64,000 nt of DNA from Bacteroidaceae bacterium (GTDB lineage: Bacteria; Bacteroidota; Bacteroidia; Bacteroidales; Bacteroidaceae). Position 1 is the first letter of the stretch, and every line of letters starts with the position of its first letter. This document shows, piece by piece, positions 30,652-39,165 of this stretch. Made by a program: the position numbers and the translations under genes. The DNA lies in assembly GCA_017536695.1 (NCBI GenBank), contig JAFXGX010000009.1:1-64000 (forward strand), in the 5' to 3' direction. Under the pieces are notes generated by a model. That model did no database searches, was not told the origin of the DNA, and saw nothing but the letters and a program-made list of their open reading frames with translations.

Positions 30652-31109
30652 TTATAGATTTTCTGAAGGATTATGGATATGTGGGCATGGGTATAATGGC
30701 TTTCCTTGCCGGAACCGTGCTGCCTATTGCCAGTGAGGTGCTGCTTGTCTTCTTTCTCGGTGCGGGACTGAATGCAGTGGGGCTCACACTTTCTGCCACC
30801 GTTGGCAATGTGTTGGGTGGTGTCACATGCTTCCTTTTTGGCTATCTTGCCAAAAAAGAGAGGGTGCAGGCTTTCTTCAGGATTCCCGACAGGAGGATGC
30901 GTCGTGCCGACCGTCTCATAGACAAATATGGTTACTGGACGGCATTCTTCTCTTTTATTCCGGCCATAGGCGAGGTATTCCTCGTGGCACTCGGAATAAT
31001 GCGTGCGAGTAAGACGAAAGTCTTTGTGCTTATGGCTCTAGGCAAGTTGCTCCGTTATTCGCTGATAGTGATTTCTGCTATCGGCATTGCCGGATTCTTC
31101 GGCTTTTAA
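30639..31109 (+). CDS. YqaA-family (DedA-like) membrane protein
   Basis: The 156-residue protein has four or five membrane segments and the pattern of the SNARE-associated/DedA superfamily, as in E. coli YqaA: an N-terminal YGYVGMGIMAFL, a central glycine-rich membrane loop (ATVGNVLGGVTCFLFGY) and FFSFIPAIGEVFLVALG. The function of the subfamily is not settled; lipid scrambling or transport is proposed for the wider family. It ends by overlapping, tail to tail, the last bases of the radical SAM gene. Confidence 0.82.
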   Translation: MGELIIDFLKDYGYVGMGIMAFLAGTVLPIASEVLLVFFLGAGLNAVGLTLSATVGNVLGGVTCFLFGYLAKKERVQAFFRIPDRRMRRADRLIDKYGYWTAFFSFIPAIGEVFLVALGIMRASKTKVFVLMALGKLLRYSLIVISAIGIAGFFGF

Positions 31110-31882
31110 TATGAGGCCGATGCCTTGATGCCCGCATCGGTAAGCCTTTTGACAATCCTGTCCAGCTCTTCGTGGGTCGCTTTTATAAGCCCTTTCTGTG
31201 GCGTTTCGCGGTCAATGGTGTATATCATTACCTCGCGTGGTGCAATCTCTTTCACTGCCTCTATCCATGGAGCTACATACTCCTCTCCTGTGTTGTCGAT
31301 GTCGACTCCGTCAACCTCTCCTTTCAGGAACATGGTCTGTATTACGGCCTTGCCCCTGAACTTCTTCATGTATCCGATAATCTCCCTTACGTCGTATCTG
31401 CCGTTGGGACGGTCCACGCGTTGGATGTATGCGGTGTCTACGGTGTCGAGCTTGAGTATGTTGTTGTCAACCTTCAGCAAGGCTTCAAAAACTGTCGGCT
31501 TTGAGAGCATTGTAGCATTGGTAAGGACGCTTACCTTGGCGTTGGGGCTATATCTGTCCCGCAGTGCTATTGTGTCATCGATTATTTCGTTGAATTGCGG
31601 ATGTACAGTCGGTTCGCCGTTGCCGGCAAACGTTATCACATCGGGGAGTGCTCCGTCGGCTTTCATCTCGGCCAGTTTCCTTTCAAGTGCCTCTGCCACT
31701 TCATGCCGTTGGGGAATACGCGTCTTGGGACGGCGCTCGCTGTTGAAGCCGCATTCGCAATATATGCAGTCAAATGTGCATATCTTGCCGTCTGCTGGCA
31801 GAAGGTTTACGCCCAGTGAAATACCGAGGCGTCGGCTCTTTATTGGTCCGAAAATGGGGGAGGGGAAAATTATCGTTGCCAT
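31106..31882 (-). CDS. Radical SAM protein, COG0731-like
   Basis: This is a 258-residue radical S-adenosylmethionine enzyme. The iron-sulfur cluster is held by Cys35, Cys39 and Cys42 (CTFDCIYC), preceded by GPIKSRRLGISLGVNLLP, a pattern typical of the COG0731 group. FAGNGEPTVHP is the SAM-binding GGE-like motif. The substrate is not known; other members of the group act on tRNA wyosine bases, but that is not expected in bacteria. The start overlaps the end of the upstream LtaS-like gene by 13 nt, so it is the last gene of the argS operon. Confidence 0.85.
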   Translation of the reverse strand: MATIIFPSPIFGPIKSRRLGISLGVNLLPADGKICTFDCIYCECGFNSERRPKTRIPQRHEVAEALERKLAEMKADGALPDVITFAGNGEPTVHPQFNEIIDDTIALRDRYSPNAKVSVLTNATMLSKPTVFEALLKVDNNILKLDTVDTAYIQRVDRPNGRYDVREIIGYMKKFRGKAVIQTMFLKGEVDGVDIDNTGEEYVAPWIEAVKEIAPREVMIYTIDRETPQKGLIKATHEELDRIVKRLTDAGIKASASY

Positions 31883-33864
31883 GGTTCTTGATTTTCAATA
31901 TCATCGGTCTCCGGCGTGAGCCTATCTTTGACCATCCTGTTCATGTATTGCTGTACTATTGCTTTGAGTTCACGTTCCATGCTCTCCTGAACATCGTTGT
32001 TGCCGATAATGTTCTCTTTCATCAGTTCATCGCGGCGTATATTGTAAAGTCCTGTGCTCTTCTCTCCATCGAACTGAAGCAGATACTCTCCTTTGTAGTA
32101 CTGGTATGTCTCATTGGTGTAGTTCACAGCATAGCTCTCTTCGGCAGGTGTAGATATAAGGCTCTTACCGAATGCAATGAACGGTCTGTCGTATCCCACA
32201 TACTCAAGTATGGTCGGCATTATGTCGGCCTGTTGTGCTATCATGGTACTGTCAATGCCCGGAGCGAAAGGCGCACCGCCGTCCGGAGAGAAGAATATTA
32301 CGGGTATCTCAAACCATCCTGCTGTTGTCTTGTAACGTGGCTCTATGCTGTGGTTGGTATGGTCGGCTGTGATGACGAAAAGAGTGTTGTCATACCATTT
32401 CTGTTCACGGGCATATTCAAAGAACTCCTTCAATGCATGGTCTGTGTACTGTACGCATTTCAGGAACGGGTCATCGCCTCCCTTGAATCTGTCGGTGTAC
32501 TCCTCGGGTATCTTGAACGGGTGATGTGATGAGGCAGTGAATACCGATGTCACGAACGGTTCCTGCATATTGTCCATACATTCGGCATAGTATCTGAGGA
32601 ACGGCTCATCCCAGATTGCCCATGTGCCGTCATGGTCTGCTTTCCCGTTGTGTCCGGGTGCGGTGCAGTATTCATCAAGGCCCAGATATCTCTGAAAACC
32701 TGTTGCGTTTGCAAATGCCTGGAATCCCATCGAGCCGTTGGGCGCTCCATGGAAGAATGCGCTGCTGTATCCAATCTTGCCAAGTTCCCCTGCTATTCCG
32801 CTTACCTTGTTGAGCGACGCGTCAGTAACGAAGAACGGCTCAACGAACATCGGTATGCTTGATAGTATCGAGGGCATGCCGTCAATGCTCTTCTTTCCGT
32901 TGCCGTATGAGTAGAGATAGCTTCTGCTCTTCTCTATGAGTGAATCGAGGAACGGGGTAAGAGAACCCTCCTCGCGGCGGTTGTAGGCTCCGATGTATTC
33001 CTTGCCGAAGCTCTCTACTATGAGTATGACCACGTTCTTTTTCTCAGCGCTGTCGGTTACAGCAAACTGTCGCATTGGAGTGTAAATGTTGGAAAGCTCC
33101 TTTTCACTGAAATAGTTCTTCTCGCTGAATGGTTTCTTCCCGGCTGTGCGCAGTATGCTGAAAGGAGTGTTCAGAATGATTGCTGCATGGTCGGGCGATG
33201 AGACATACTGGTTGGCATTGCTCAGGGTTATCGGTCTTACTGCCTTGCCTATGCCTCCGCGCATGCCTGTAACGAGCAGGAATGCAGCCATGGCAAGCAA
33301 TGGTACACGCAGAAGATAGTACTTTCCGATGCCCTTGACGCTCTTCTGTGCGGGGGTGTATAGTCTGTACGTGAGCCATATGAGCATAATTCCTATGAGT
33401 ACAAGCCACCATTGGTTGATGACCTCGGCGGCGATAATGTTGCCCATGTTCTCTTCGTTGCTGAACTCATAGAAGACACTCCATGTGGTTCTTCTGCCTG
33501 TGAACGGCACATAAACACAGTCGCACAGGTTGGCGATGATTCCTGCAGAGTTGGGGATGACAAAAGCCCATCTGGTAACCGCCTGCATGATTCTTCCTTC
33601 CTTGTAATGTAGCGGAAAGAGCAGACACAGCAGGTACAGTGCGTTGAGATAGCATACTGCAGAGGTGTCGAAGAGCAGTGCCCCTTTTGCCATTGTCCAC
33701 AGTGAGTCATCTGCAAGAGAGTCGGCGTACATGCCGTGGTTGACCGCCATGAAAAGTATGCGGCAGATGAACAGCATAGCATATGCAACGGCAATATTCA
33801 GCATTAAGGCTGTCAATACGTTCTTCTCTTTGAAATTTCTGAAAAGTATCCTGCTCATATTCAT
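31870..33864 (-). CDS. LtaS-family membrane sulfatase / phosphotransferase (1)
   Basis: The protein resembles lipoteichoic acid synthase and OpgB, membrane enzymes that transfer a lipid-derived phospho-headgroup. The 664-residue protein has about five N-terminal membrane spans (up to about 200), then a periplasmic sulfatase-fold domain from about 275. Metal ligand Glu284 (LIVESFG) and a likely nucleophile Ser326 (GKKSIDGMPS) fit the family pattern, in which Thr is more usual; a later HADHTNH-type HxDH pattern (ITADHTNHS) supplies further metal ligands. Gram-negative bacteria lack teichoic acid, so the acceptor is probably a membrane or surface glycan. It lies 27 nt after a paralogue. Confidence 0.83.
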   Translation of the reverse strand: MNMSRILFRNFKEKNVLTALMLNIAVAYAMLFICRILFMAVNHGMYADSLADDSLWTMAKGALLFDTSAVCYLNALYLLCLLFPLHYKEGRIMQAVTRWAFVIPNSAGIIANLCDCVYVPFTGRRTTWSVFYEFSNEENMGNIIAAEVINQWWLVLIGIMLIWLTYRLYTPAQKSVKGIGKYYLLRVPLLAMAAFLLVTGMRGGIGKAVRPITLSNANQYVSSPDHAAIILNTPFSILRTAGKKPFSEKNYFSEKELSNIYTPMRQFAVTDSAEKKNVVILIVESFGKEYIGAYNRREEGSLTPFLDSLIEKSRSYLYSYGNGKKSIDGMPSILSSIPMFVEPFFVTDASLNKVSGIAGELGKIGYSSAFFHGAPNGSMGFQAFANATGFQRYLGLDEYCTAPGHNGKADHDGTWAIWDEPFLRYYAECMDNMQEPFVTSVFTASSHHPFKIPEEYTDRFKGGDDPFLKCVQYTDHALKEFFEYAREQKWYDNTLFVITADHTNHSIEPRYKTTAGWFEIPVIFFSPDGGAPFAPGIDSTMIAQQADIMPTILEYVGYDRPFIAFGKSLISTPAEESYAVNYTNETYQYYKGEYLLQFDGEKSTGLYNIRRDELMKENIIGNNDVQESMERELKAIVQQYMNRMVKDRLTPETDDIENQEPWQR

Positions 33865-33891
33865 GGATGTTCTCGTTTTAATCCGGTGGGG

Positions 33892-35739
33892 TTATTTTCT
33901 TATAAAATCGGAATATGTTGTCTGAAGTATGGCTTTTGCATTGTACAGGCGCTCCGTTTCTCCTTCTTTGGGCTCATTGTGCGTAGCCTTTCCATTATCA
34001 AGGCTGTAGACGGTAAATCCGGTGGAGTCTATTATGGAGAATCCGTTGTTGAAGCAGTGATAGGCGAACGGATAGTCGTACCCGGGGCTGAGTATATTGC
34101 GGCTGAACGGGAACTCCTTGCCAGACAACCCCAGTTGGGGTAGAATGGTCGCGACAAGGTCCTGCTGATTGCATAGTGTCTCAATCTTTCTTGCCTCCTT
34201 CACTGCACCTCCGAGCAAAAGCAATGGAATGTGGTTGCGGTTTCTGTCGTTCTGTGTTATGCCCTTCGGATATCCAACGACCGAGTGGTCGCTTATGCAT
34301 ATAATCAATGTGCTATCCCATTTGTCACTCTGTCTGAACCTTTCGATGAATTTGCCGAACTCTTCATCGGTAAAGGCGAAGGAATTTGCTATTTTGTCTC
34401 CTTCAATGCGTGTATATGGCACGCTCCATGGTTCGTGGCTGCTGAGCGTGAGGCATGTTATGTGCCAAGGCTCATTGTCTTGCTCTTCAATGACATCGTA
34501 CAGCCTATCGAGGACAATGTCATCTCCTGCTCCCCAACGGTGTGTGCTACGTTCTTCTGCGCTGAAATCCTTGTCGGCGATAATGCGTTTATATCCTGTG
34601 GAGTAGAGGTAGCCTCGCATGTTCGTGAAATTTATGTCACCGCCATACAGGAATGTGTTTGTGTAGCCGGCCTTCGCCAGTTCCGATGCCAATGAGGGCA
34701 ACTTCTGGCTTCTGGCGGTTGATTTCATTACAGAGGTCTTCGGGAACGACGGGTAACCGCTCAGAGCGCATATAAGTCCTCTGTCAGTGCGGAAACTGTT
34801 GGCATAGCAGTTGGTAAACAGTACGCCCTCCTTGGCAAGCCTGTTGAAATTCGGGGTTACGCCTTCCATGCCCCCGAGTTCCTCGACAAGGTTTGCACTC
34901 AATCCCTCAAGTATGATTGTCAGGACATTCGGCCTTCTCCTGTTCAACAGGGTGTCCGTGATGGTATCATCCTTCGGGTATAGTCCGTCGAATATCTCTT
35001 TTCTCTCCTTTTCATCGAAGAAACAGTACTCCTTGGTAAAGTCTTCCATGTTTATGTAGGAGTAGAGGAAACTGAAAACCGGGTTCACTGCTGCGTGGTT
35101 GAGGAACTCCCTGTCGCTGAAATAAACAGACCCGATGTTGTTGGTCGATTCTGCTACACCGCCTCTTATTCCCAGAAAAATGAATCCTCCCACAAGAATG
35201 TTGACCGCAAGGGTCGGCAGCCATCTCTTTACACTCTTTCTATCCTCATTTTTGTATAGTCTTGTGGCGTTTCTGCTCGCAAGTCTCAATAAGGCATATA
35301 TACCGAATGTACCTCCTGTGAGTAGCAGAACAAGCAGTATGAGATGCCACACTTCAACGCTCGCAAAGGCATTTGCAGGGGAGTCCAGGTACATCAGCAC
35401 CGAAGCGTCGAGTTTGAATCCCCAGTAAGGATACAATGATACGTCGGCAAGGAAAGCAAGCATGAAAAGGAATGCCACTATGCTGTTGTAGCATGCCAGG
35501 AATCTTCTCAACGGTAATCTGCAGAAAATAGTGCCAATGGCAACAAGGAGGGGTATAGCGGTGAAATATCCTGCAACTGCGAGGTCATGCTGCAATCCAT
35601 AATATATGACGCTAAGGCTGTCAACCGTCGATAAGGACTCATCTCCGCTGTCGGCAAGTAGGAAGATAGCCTTGTATATTGCTGCCAATGCAACTAAAGA
35701 GAAATAGTATCTCGTAATGAATATTATCCTCTCTCTCAT
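33892..35739 (-). CDS. LtaS-family membrane sulfatase / phosphotransferase (2)
   Basis: This is a second LtaS/OpgB-like enzyme, 615 residues, with about five membrane spans (to about 195) and a periplasmic sulfatase-fold domain from about 268. Glu278 (IILEGLS) is a metal ligand and Thr318 (SFRTDRGLI) the expected nucleophile; the late ISDHSV motif is the third metal site. Identity with the first paralogue appears low outside these motifs, so the two probably have different acceptors. The frame extends to 35907 inside the RNase H gene, but the ATG at 35739 (MRERIIF) starts the first span. It is in operon with the RNase H gene upstream and the paralogue downstream. Confidence 0.85.
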   Translation of the reverse strand: MRERIIFITRYYFSLVALAAIYKAIFLLADSGDESLSTVDSLSVIYYGLQHDLAVAGYFTAIPLLVAIGTIFCRLPLRRFLACYNSIVAFLFMLAFLADVSLYPYWGFKLDASVLMYLDSPANAFASVEVWHLILLVLLLTGGTFGIYALLRLASRNATRLYKNEDRKSVKRWLPTLAVNILVGGFIFLGIRGGVAESTNNIGSVYFSDREFLNHAAVNPVFSFLYSYINMEDFTKEYCFFDEKERKEIFDGLYPKDDTITDTLLNRRRPNVLTIILEGLSANLVEELGGMEGVTPNFNRLAKEGVLFTNCYANSFRTDRGLICALSGYPSFPKTSVMKSTARSQKLPSLASELAKAGYTNTFLYGGDINFTNMRGYLYSTGYKRIIADKDFSAEERSTHRWGAGDDIVLDRLYDVIEEQDNEPWHITCLTLSSHEPWSVPYTRIEGDKIANSFAFTDEEFGKFIERFRQSDKWDSTLIICISDHSVVGYPKGITQNDRNRNHIPLLLLGGAVKEARKIETLCNQQDLVATILPQLGLSGKEFPFSRNILSPGYDYPFAYHCFNNGFSIIDSTGFTVYSLDNGKATHNEPKEGETERLYNAKAILQTTYSDFIRK

Positions 35740-35767
35740 GATTCTGTGTCTATGTTTCTTGAATATA

Positions 35768-36388
35768 CTATTTCCTGCCGAAGTCAGCCGGAATCTCGCC
35801 CCATTCGCTGGTTTCCCATTTAAGCAATGTCGTCGTGTAGCTGTTCTGCTTGAGCCATTTCTCGGCCCTGTCAATGTAGCCGAACAGCTCTTCGCTGCTT
35901 GCGTCACGCGGGAGCTTTGTCTTGCATTTCTTCTGCTTTACCCACAGCAGGGCATTGCGGCTGTCTGAGTATATCGGCATCTCGAGACCTTTCTGTTTCA
36001 GCAGTGCCAGTCCATGGACAATGGCAAGGAACTCTCCGATGTTGTTCGTGCCGAATATCGGGCCGAAGTGGAAAATCTCCTCTCCCGTGGCGATATATAC
36101 CCCACGGTATTCCATCTGCCCGGGGTTGCCGCTGCATGCCGCATCAACAGCAAGCGCAACCTTTGTTACTGTTGACGGCAGATCTTTGGGCGTACTCTTC
36201 TCCTTGGCCTTGCTGCCAATGTAGCTGTATGGCGATGAAGAGTAGGCTTTCCGGGCATCGGGAAGTGTGTCGAATGATTTATAAAGGGCCTGCTTGACGC
36301 CCTTTATCCGGGCTTCGCACTCCTCCCAACTTTCGTAGATGCCTGGTTCTACACCGCTCCACACTACATAATAGCGTTTCTTTGCCAT
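35768..36388 (-). CDS. Ribonuclease H with N-terminal RNase H-binding domain
   Basis: RNase H degrades RNA in RNA-DNA hybrids. The 206-residue protein has the N-terminal viroplasmin-like domain (about 3-50, KRYYVVWSGVEPGIYESWEE) known to bind hybrids, then an RNase H domain (about 75-206). The four acidic residues can be read as Asp82 (VDAACSGNPG), Glu119 (NNIGEFLAIV), Asp142 (YSDSRNAL) and Asp202 (IPADFGRK). It is the second gene of the argS operon, 13 nt after argS. The fused N-terminal domain is known in bacterial and eukaryotic RNase H1 proteins. Confidence 0.88.
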   Translation of the reverse strand: MAKKRYYVVWSGVEPGIYESWEECEARIKGVKQALYKSFDTLPDARKAYSSSPYSYIGSKAKEKSTPKDLPSTVTKVALAVDAACSGNPGQMEYRGVYIATGEEIFHFGPIFGTNNIGEFLAIVHGLALLKQKGLEMPIYSDSRNALLWVKQKKCKTKLPRDASSEELFGYIDRAEKWLKQNSYTTTLLKWETSEWGEIPADFGRK

Positions 36389-36401
36389 GGAGTCACGTTT
36401 T

Positions 36402-38195
36402 TTACATCCTCTCGGGGACCTCTATTCCGAGAATGTTCATTGCAGTCTTGATGACCTTGCCTACGTTGCGTGTGAGAAGTACACGGAATGCCTTTACATC
36501 CTCGTTCTCCTCGCGAAGGATTGTGAAGTCATGATAGAACTGGTTGTACTCCTTTGCAAGGTCGTATGCGTAGTTCGCTATTCCCGAAGGAGAATAGTCA
36601 GTGCCCGCCTGACGTATCACAGCCGGGAACTCGTTGAGCATGCGTATGATAGAGCACTCCTTCTCGCTGAGGCTCGCAGGTGCCTTGGCGTTATCTACAT
36701 TTACGCCGGCCTCGGCAGCCTTGCGCTCGATTGAACGTGTGCGTGCATAGGTGTACTGAATGAACGGTCCTGTGTTGCCGTTGAAGTCGATGGACTCCTT
36801 GGGGTTGAAGAGCATGTTCTTGCGCGCGTCGACCTTGAGCATGAAATATTTCAGTGCACCCAAACCTATGATGCGGTTAATCTCAGCCTTCTCCTCTGCC
36901 GGAATGTCGTTAAGCTTTCCGCCAAGTTCCTCTGAGGTTTCGCGTGCAGTGTTTATCATCTCATCCATCAGGTCATCGGCATCGACGACTGTACCTTCGC
37001 GGCTCTTCATCTTGCCCTCGGGGAGCTCGACCATTCCGTAAGAGAAGTGTACCAGTCCCTTGCCCCATGAGAAACCCAGTCTGTCGAGCAGTAGCGAGAG
37101 CACCTGGAAATGGTAGTTCTGCTCATTACCTACGACATATACCATCTTGTCGATGGGGTAGTCGCGGAAACGCAACTGTGCTGTACCGATATCCTGTGTC
37201 ATGTATACCGATGTACCATCGCTGCGGAGCAACAGCTTCTCATCGAGTCCCTCATTGGTAAGGTCGGCCCATACCGAACCATCCTCCCTGCGGTAGAACA
37301 ATCCCTTCTCCAAACCACCGAGTACGGTCTCCTTGCCCACAAGATATGTGTCGCTCTCGTAGTATATCTTGTCGAAATCGACACCCAGGCGCTTGTATGT
37401 CTCATCGAAACCTTCATATACCCAGTTGTTCATCTGCTCCCAGAGTGCGCGTACCTCCTTGTCGCCGGCCTCCCACTTGACAAGCATCTCACGTGCCTCG
37501 GCCATCAAGGGCGATGCAACTTCGGCTTCCTCCTTGCTCATGCCCTTCTCCATAAGCACGGCAAGTTCCTCCTTGTAGTGTTTGTCGAATGCCACGTAAT
37601 AGTCTCCGATGAGGTGGTCGCCCTTCTTGCCGATGCTCTCCGGTGTTGCGCCATTGCCCCACTTCTGCCACGCAAGCATTGACTTGCAGATGTGTATGCC
37701 TCGGTCATTGACAATGTTTGTCTTTACCACGCGGTTGCCGTTTGCGGCGATGATGTTCGACAATGCGTATCCGAGAAGGTTGTTGCGGATGTGTCCAAGG
37801 TGCAATGGTTTGTTGGTGTTTGGCGATGAGTACTCTACCATCACAAGCGGCGAGTTCTCGTCGGCAGCCACTGTACCCCATCTCTCGGTCTTGTCAATGC
37901 GCCCGAGCAACTCTATCCAGTAACTTGTCGATATTGAAAGGTTAAGGAATCCTTTTACCACATTGAATGCGGAAATTACAGGCTGGTTGGCCTTCAGGTA
38001 TTCGCCAATCTCCTGTGCGGTCTCCTCGGGGCGCTTCTTCGATAGGGCCAGCAACGGGAATACCACGACTGTAAAATCTCCTTCAAACTCCTTGCGTGTC
38101 TTCTGCAACTGAATCTTTTCAGCGCTTAACTCTGCTCCATAGAGGCTCTTGATAGCATCTACCACGCTCTTAACAACTGTTGTCTCAATGCTCAT
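36402..38195 (-). CDS. argS: Arginyl-tRNA synthetase
   Basis: ArgS charges tRNA-Arg. The 597-residue class I synthetase has an N-terminal Add-1 domain (about 1-110), the HIGH-type motif PLHLGHIRN (from about 130) in the Rossmann fold and a C-terminal DALR anticodon-binding domain. The KMSKS motif is replaced by KMKSR, which is common in ArgS. It heads a five-gene minus-strand operon (RNase H, two LtaS-like proteins, radical SAM). A divergent rhomboid gene lies upstream. Confidence 0.95.
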   Translation of the reverse strand: MSIETTVVKSVVDAIKSLYGAELSAEKIQLQKTRKEFEGDFTVVVFPLLALSKKRPEETAQEIGEYLKANQPVISAFNVVKGFLNLSISTSYWIELLGRIDKTERWGTVAADENSPLVMVEYSSPNTNKPLHLGHIRNNLLGYALSNIIAANGNRVVKTNIVNDRGIHICKSMLAWQKWGNGATPESIGKKGDHLIGDYYVAFDKHYKEELAVLMEKGMSKEEAEVASPLMAEAREMLVKWEAGDKEVRALWEQMNNWVYEGFDETYKRLGVDFDKIYYESDTYLVGKETVLGGLEKGLFYRREDGSVWADLTNEGLDEKLLLRSDGTSVYMTQDIGTAQLRFRDYPIDKMVYVVGNEQNYHFQVLSLLLDRLGFSWGKGLVHFSYGMVELPEGKMKSREGTVVDADDLMDEMINTARETSEELGGKLNDIPAEEKAEINRIIGLGALKYFMLKVDARKNMLFNPKESIDFNGNTGPFIQYTYARTRSIERKAAEAGVNVDNAKAPASLSEKECSIIRMLNEFPAVIRQAGTDYSPSGIANYAYDLAKEYNQFYHDFTILREENEDVKAFRVLLTRNVGKVIKTAMNILGIEVPERM

Positions 38196-38229
38196 ATTCT
38201 AACTGTAATTATTTTTTTCTTGTGAATTG

Positions 38230-38272
38230 AATGCGCAGTGCGCATTGTGTTTATGAATTTACTGCAAAGGTA
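38230..38272 (-). promoter_or_regulatory. argS leader: -7 box and palindrome
   Basis: On the minus strand TACCTTTG (38272-38265) matches the -7 consensus; the -33 box is weak. The 5' leader holds the palindrome AATGCGCA-G-TGCGCATT at 38230-38246, which could be an operator or a leader hairpin. Confidence 0.45.
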
Positions 38273-38390
38273 ATAAAAAGATAATAATTAATTGTAAAAG
38301 TAAATGCCGGTTTTGGACATGAAAGTGTTTATGAAACTTAAATATTGGCGTTATGTGTCGTTTCTTAAAGAGTGGAAACATATTTTGTGC

Positions 38391-38398
38391 TATATTTG
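38391..38398 (+). promoter_or_regulatory. Putative -7 box of the rhomboid pair
   Basis: TATATTTG lies 39 nt before the first rhomboid start. A short hairpin (AGCGCC/GGCGCT) follows at about 38400-38419 in the leader. No clear -33 box. Confidence 0.45.
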
Positions 38399-38436
38399 CA
38401 GCGCCTATCGGACGGCGCTAATTATTGAATCCAGTT

Positions 38437-39165
38437 ATGAACAACATTCCTACTGTAACAAAGAACCTGCTTGCAATCAACGTCTTGATGTTTCTGGCGC
38501 TTTTGGCGGGCCGGAAACTCGGAGTCGATCTCAATGCCATTCTTGGCCTGCATTTCTACATGTCGCAGGAGTTTATGCCCTATCAGCTGTTTACTTACAT
38601 GTTTATGCATGGCGATGTCTCTCACATATTCTTCAATATGTTTGCCCTGTTCATGTTCGGGCGTACACTTGAGTATGTGTGGGGCGGTAAACGCTTCCTG
38701 ATATACTATATTGTGGCCGGCGTCGGCGCGGCTCTCATCCAGGAAGCTGTGGGTGCTGTGCGCTACTATTCACTGCTCTCTGATATATCTCCTGCCGATG
38801 CGGTTGTCGTGATGGAGAACGGGCTTGACGCTCTGAGGCAAGGCAAGAATTTCATCAATCCGTCGTTGGCCCAACTGAATCTGGTGGTCAATGCCACTAC
38901 GGTTGGAGCGTCTGGTGCTATATATGCGATTCTGCTTGCTTTCGGAATGCTCTTCCCGAATGAGCGTATATTCGTATTCCCTATTCCTGTTCCGATTAAG
39001 GCCAAATTTTTTGTGTTGGGATATGCTGTCATAGAACTCTACCTGGGTGTCTCAGGCAGCCTTGACGGGGTTGCGCACTTCGCTCATTTGGGTGGAATGC
39101 TCTTTGGCCTTGTCCTGATTCTCTATTGGCGGAAGAATAGAAAAATAAGTGGCCCTTATGTTTAA
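38437..39165 (+). CDS. Rhomboid-family intramembrane serine protease (1)
   Basis: Rhomboids cut membrane proteins within the bilayer. The 242-residue protein has about six membrane spans, the L1-loop region with the conserved HGDVSHIFFNM stretch, the catalytic Ser in VGASGAIYA and the catalytic His in HFAHLGGMLFG. The frame extends to a TTG at 38425; the ATG at 38437 is chosen. Its end overlaps the start of a second rhomboid gene, so the two are translated together. Confidence 0.9.
   Translation: MNNIPTVTKNLLAINVLMFLALLAGRKLGVDLNAILGLHFYMSQEFMPYQLFTYMFMHGDVSHIFFNMFALFMFGRTLEYVWGGKRFLIYYIVAGVGAALIQEAVGAVRYYSLLSDISPADAVVVMENGLDALRQGKNFINPSLAQLNLVVNATTVGASGAIYAILLAFGMLFPNERIFVFPIPVPIKAKFFVLGYAVIELYLGVSGSLDGVAHFAHLGGMLFGLVLILYWRKNRKISGPYV

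Noticed and set aside
31106..31882. Radical SAM protein as a peptide-modifying (RiPP) enzyme
   Set aside because: No SPASM domain or precursor peptide nearby; the motif order fits COG0731.
31125..31919. Plus-strand ORF of 264 codons
   Set aside because: It is antisense to the radical SAM gene, whose CxxxCxxC site is intact.
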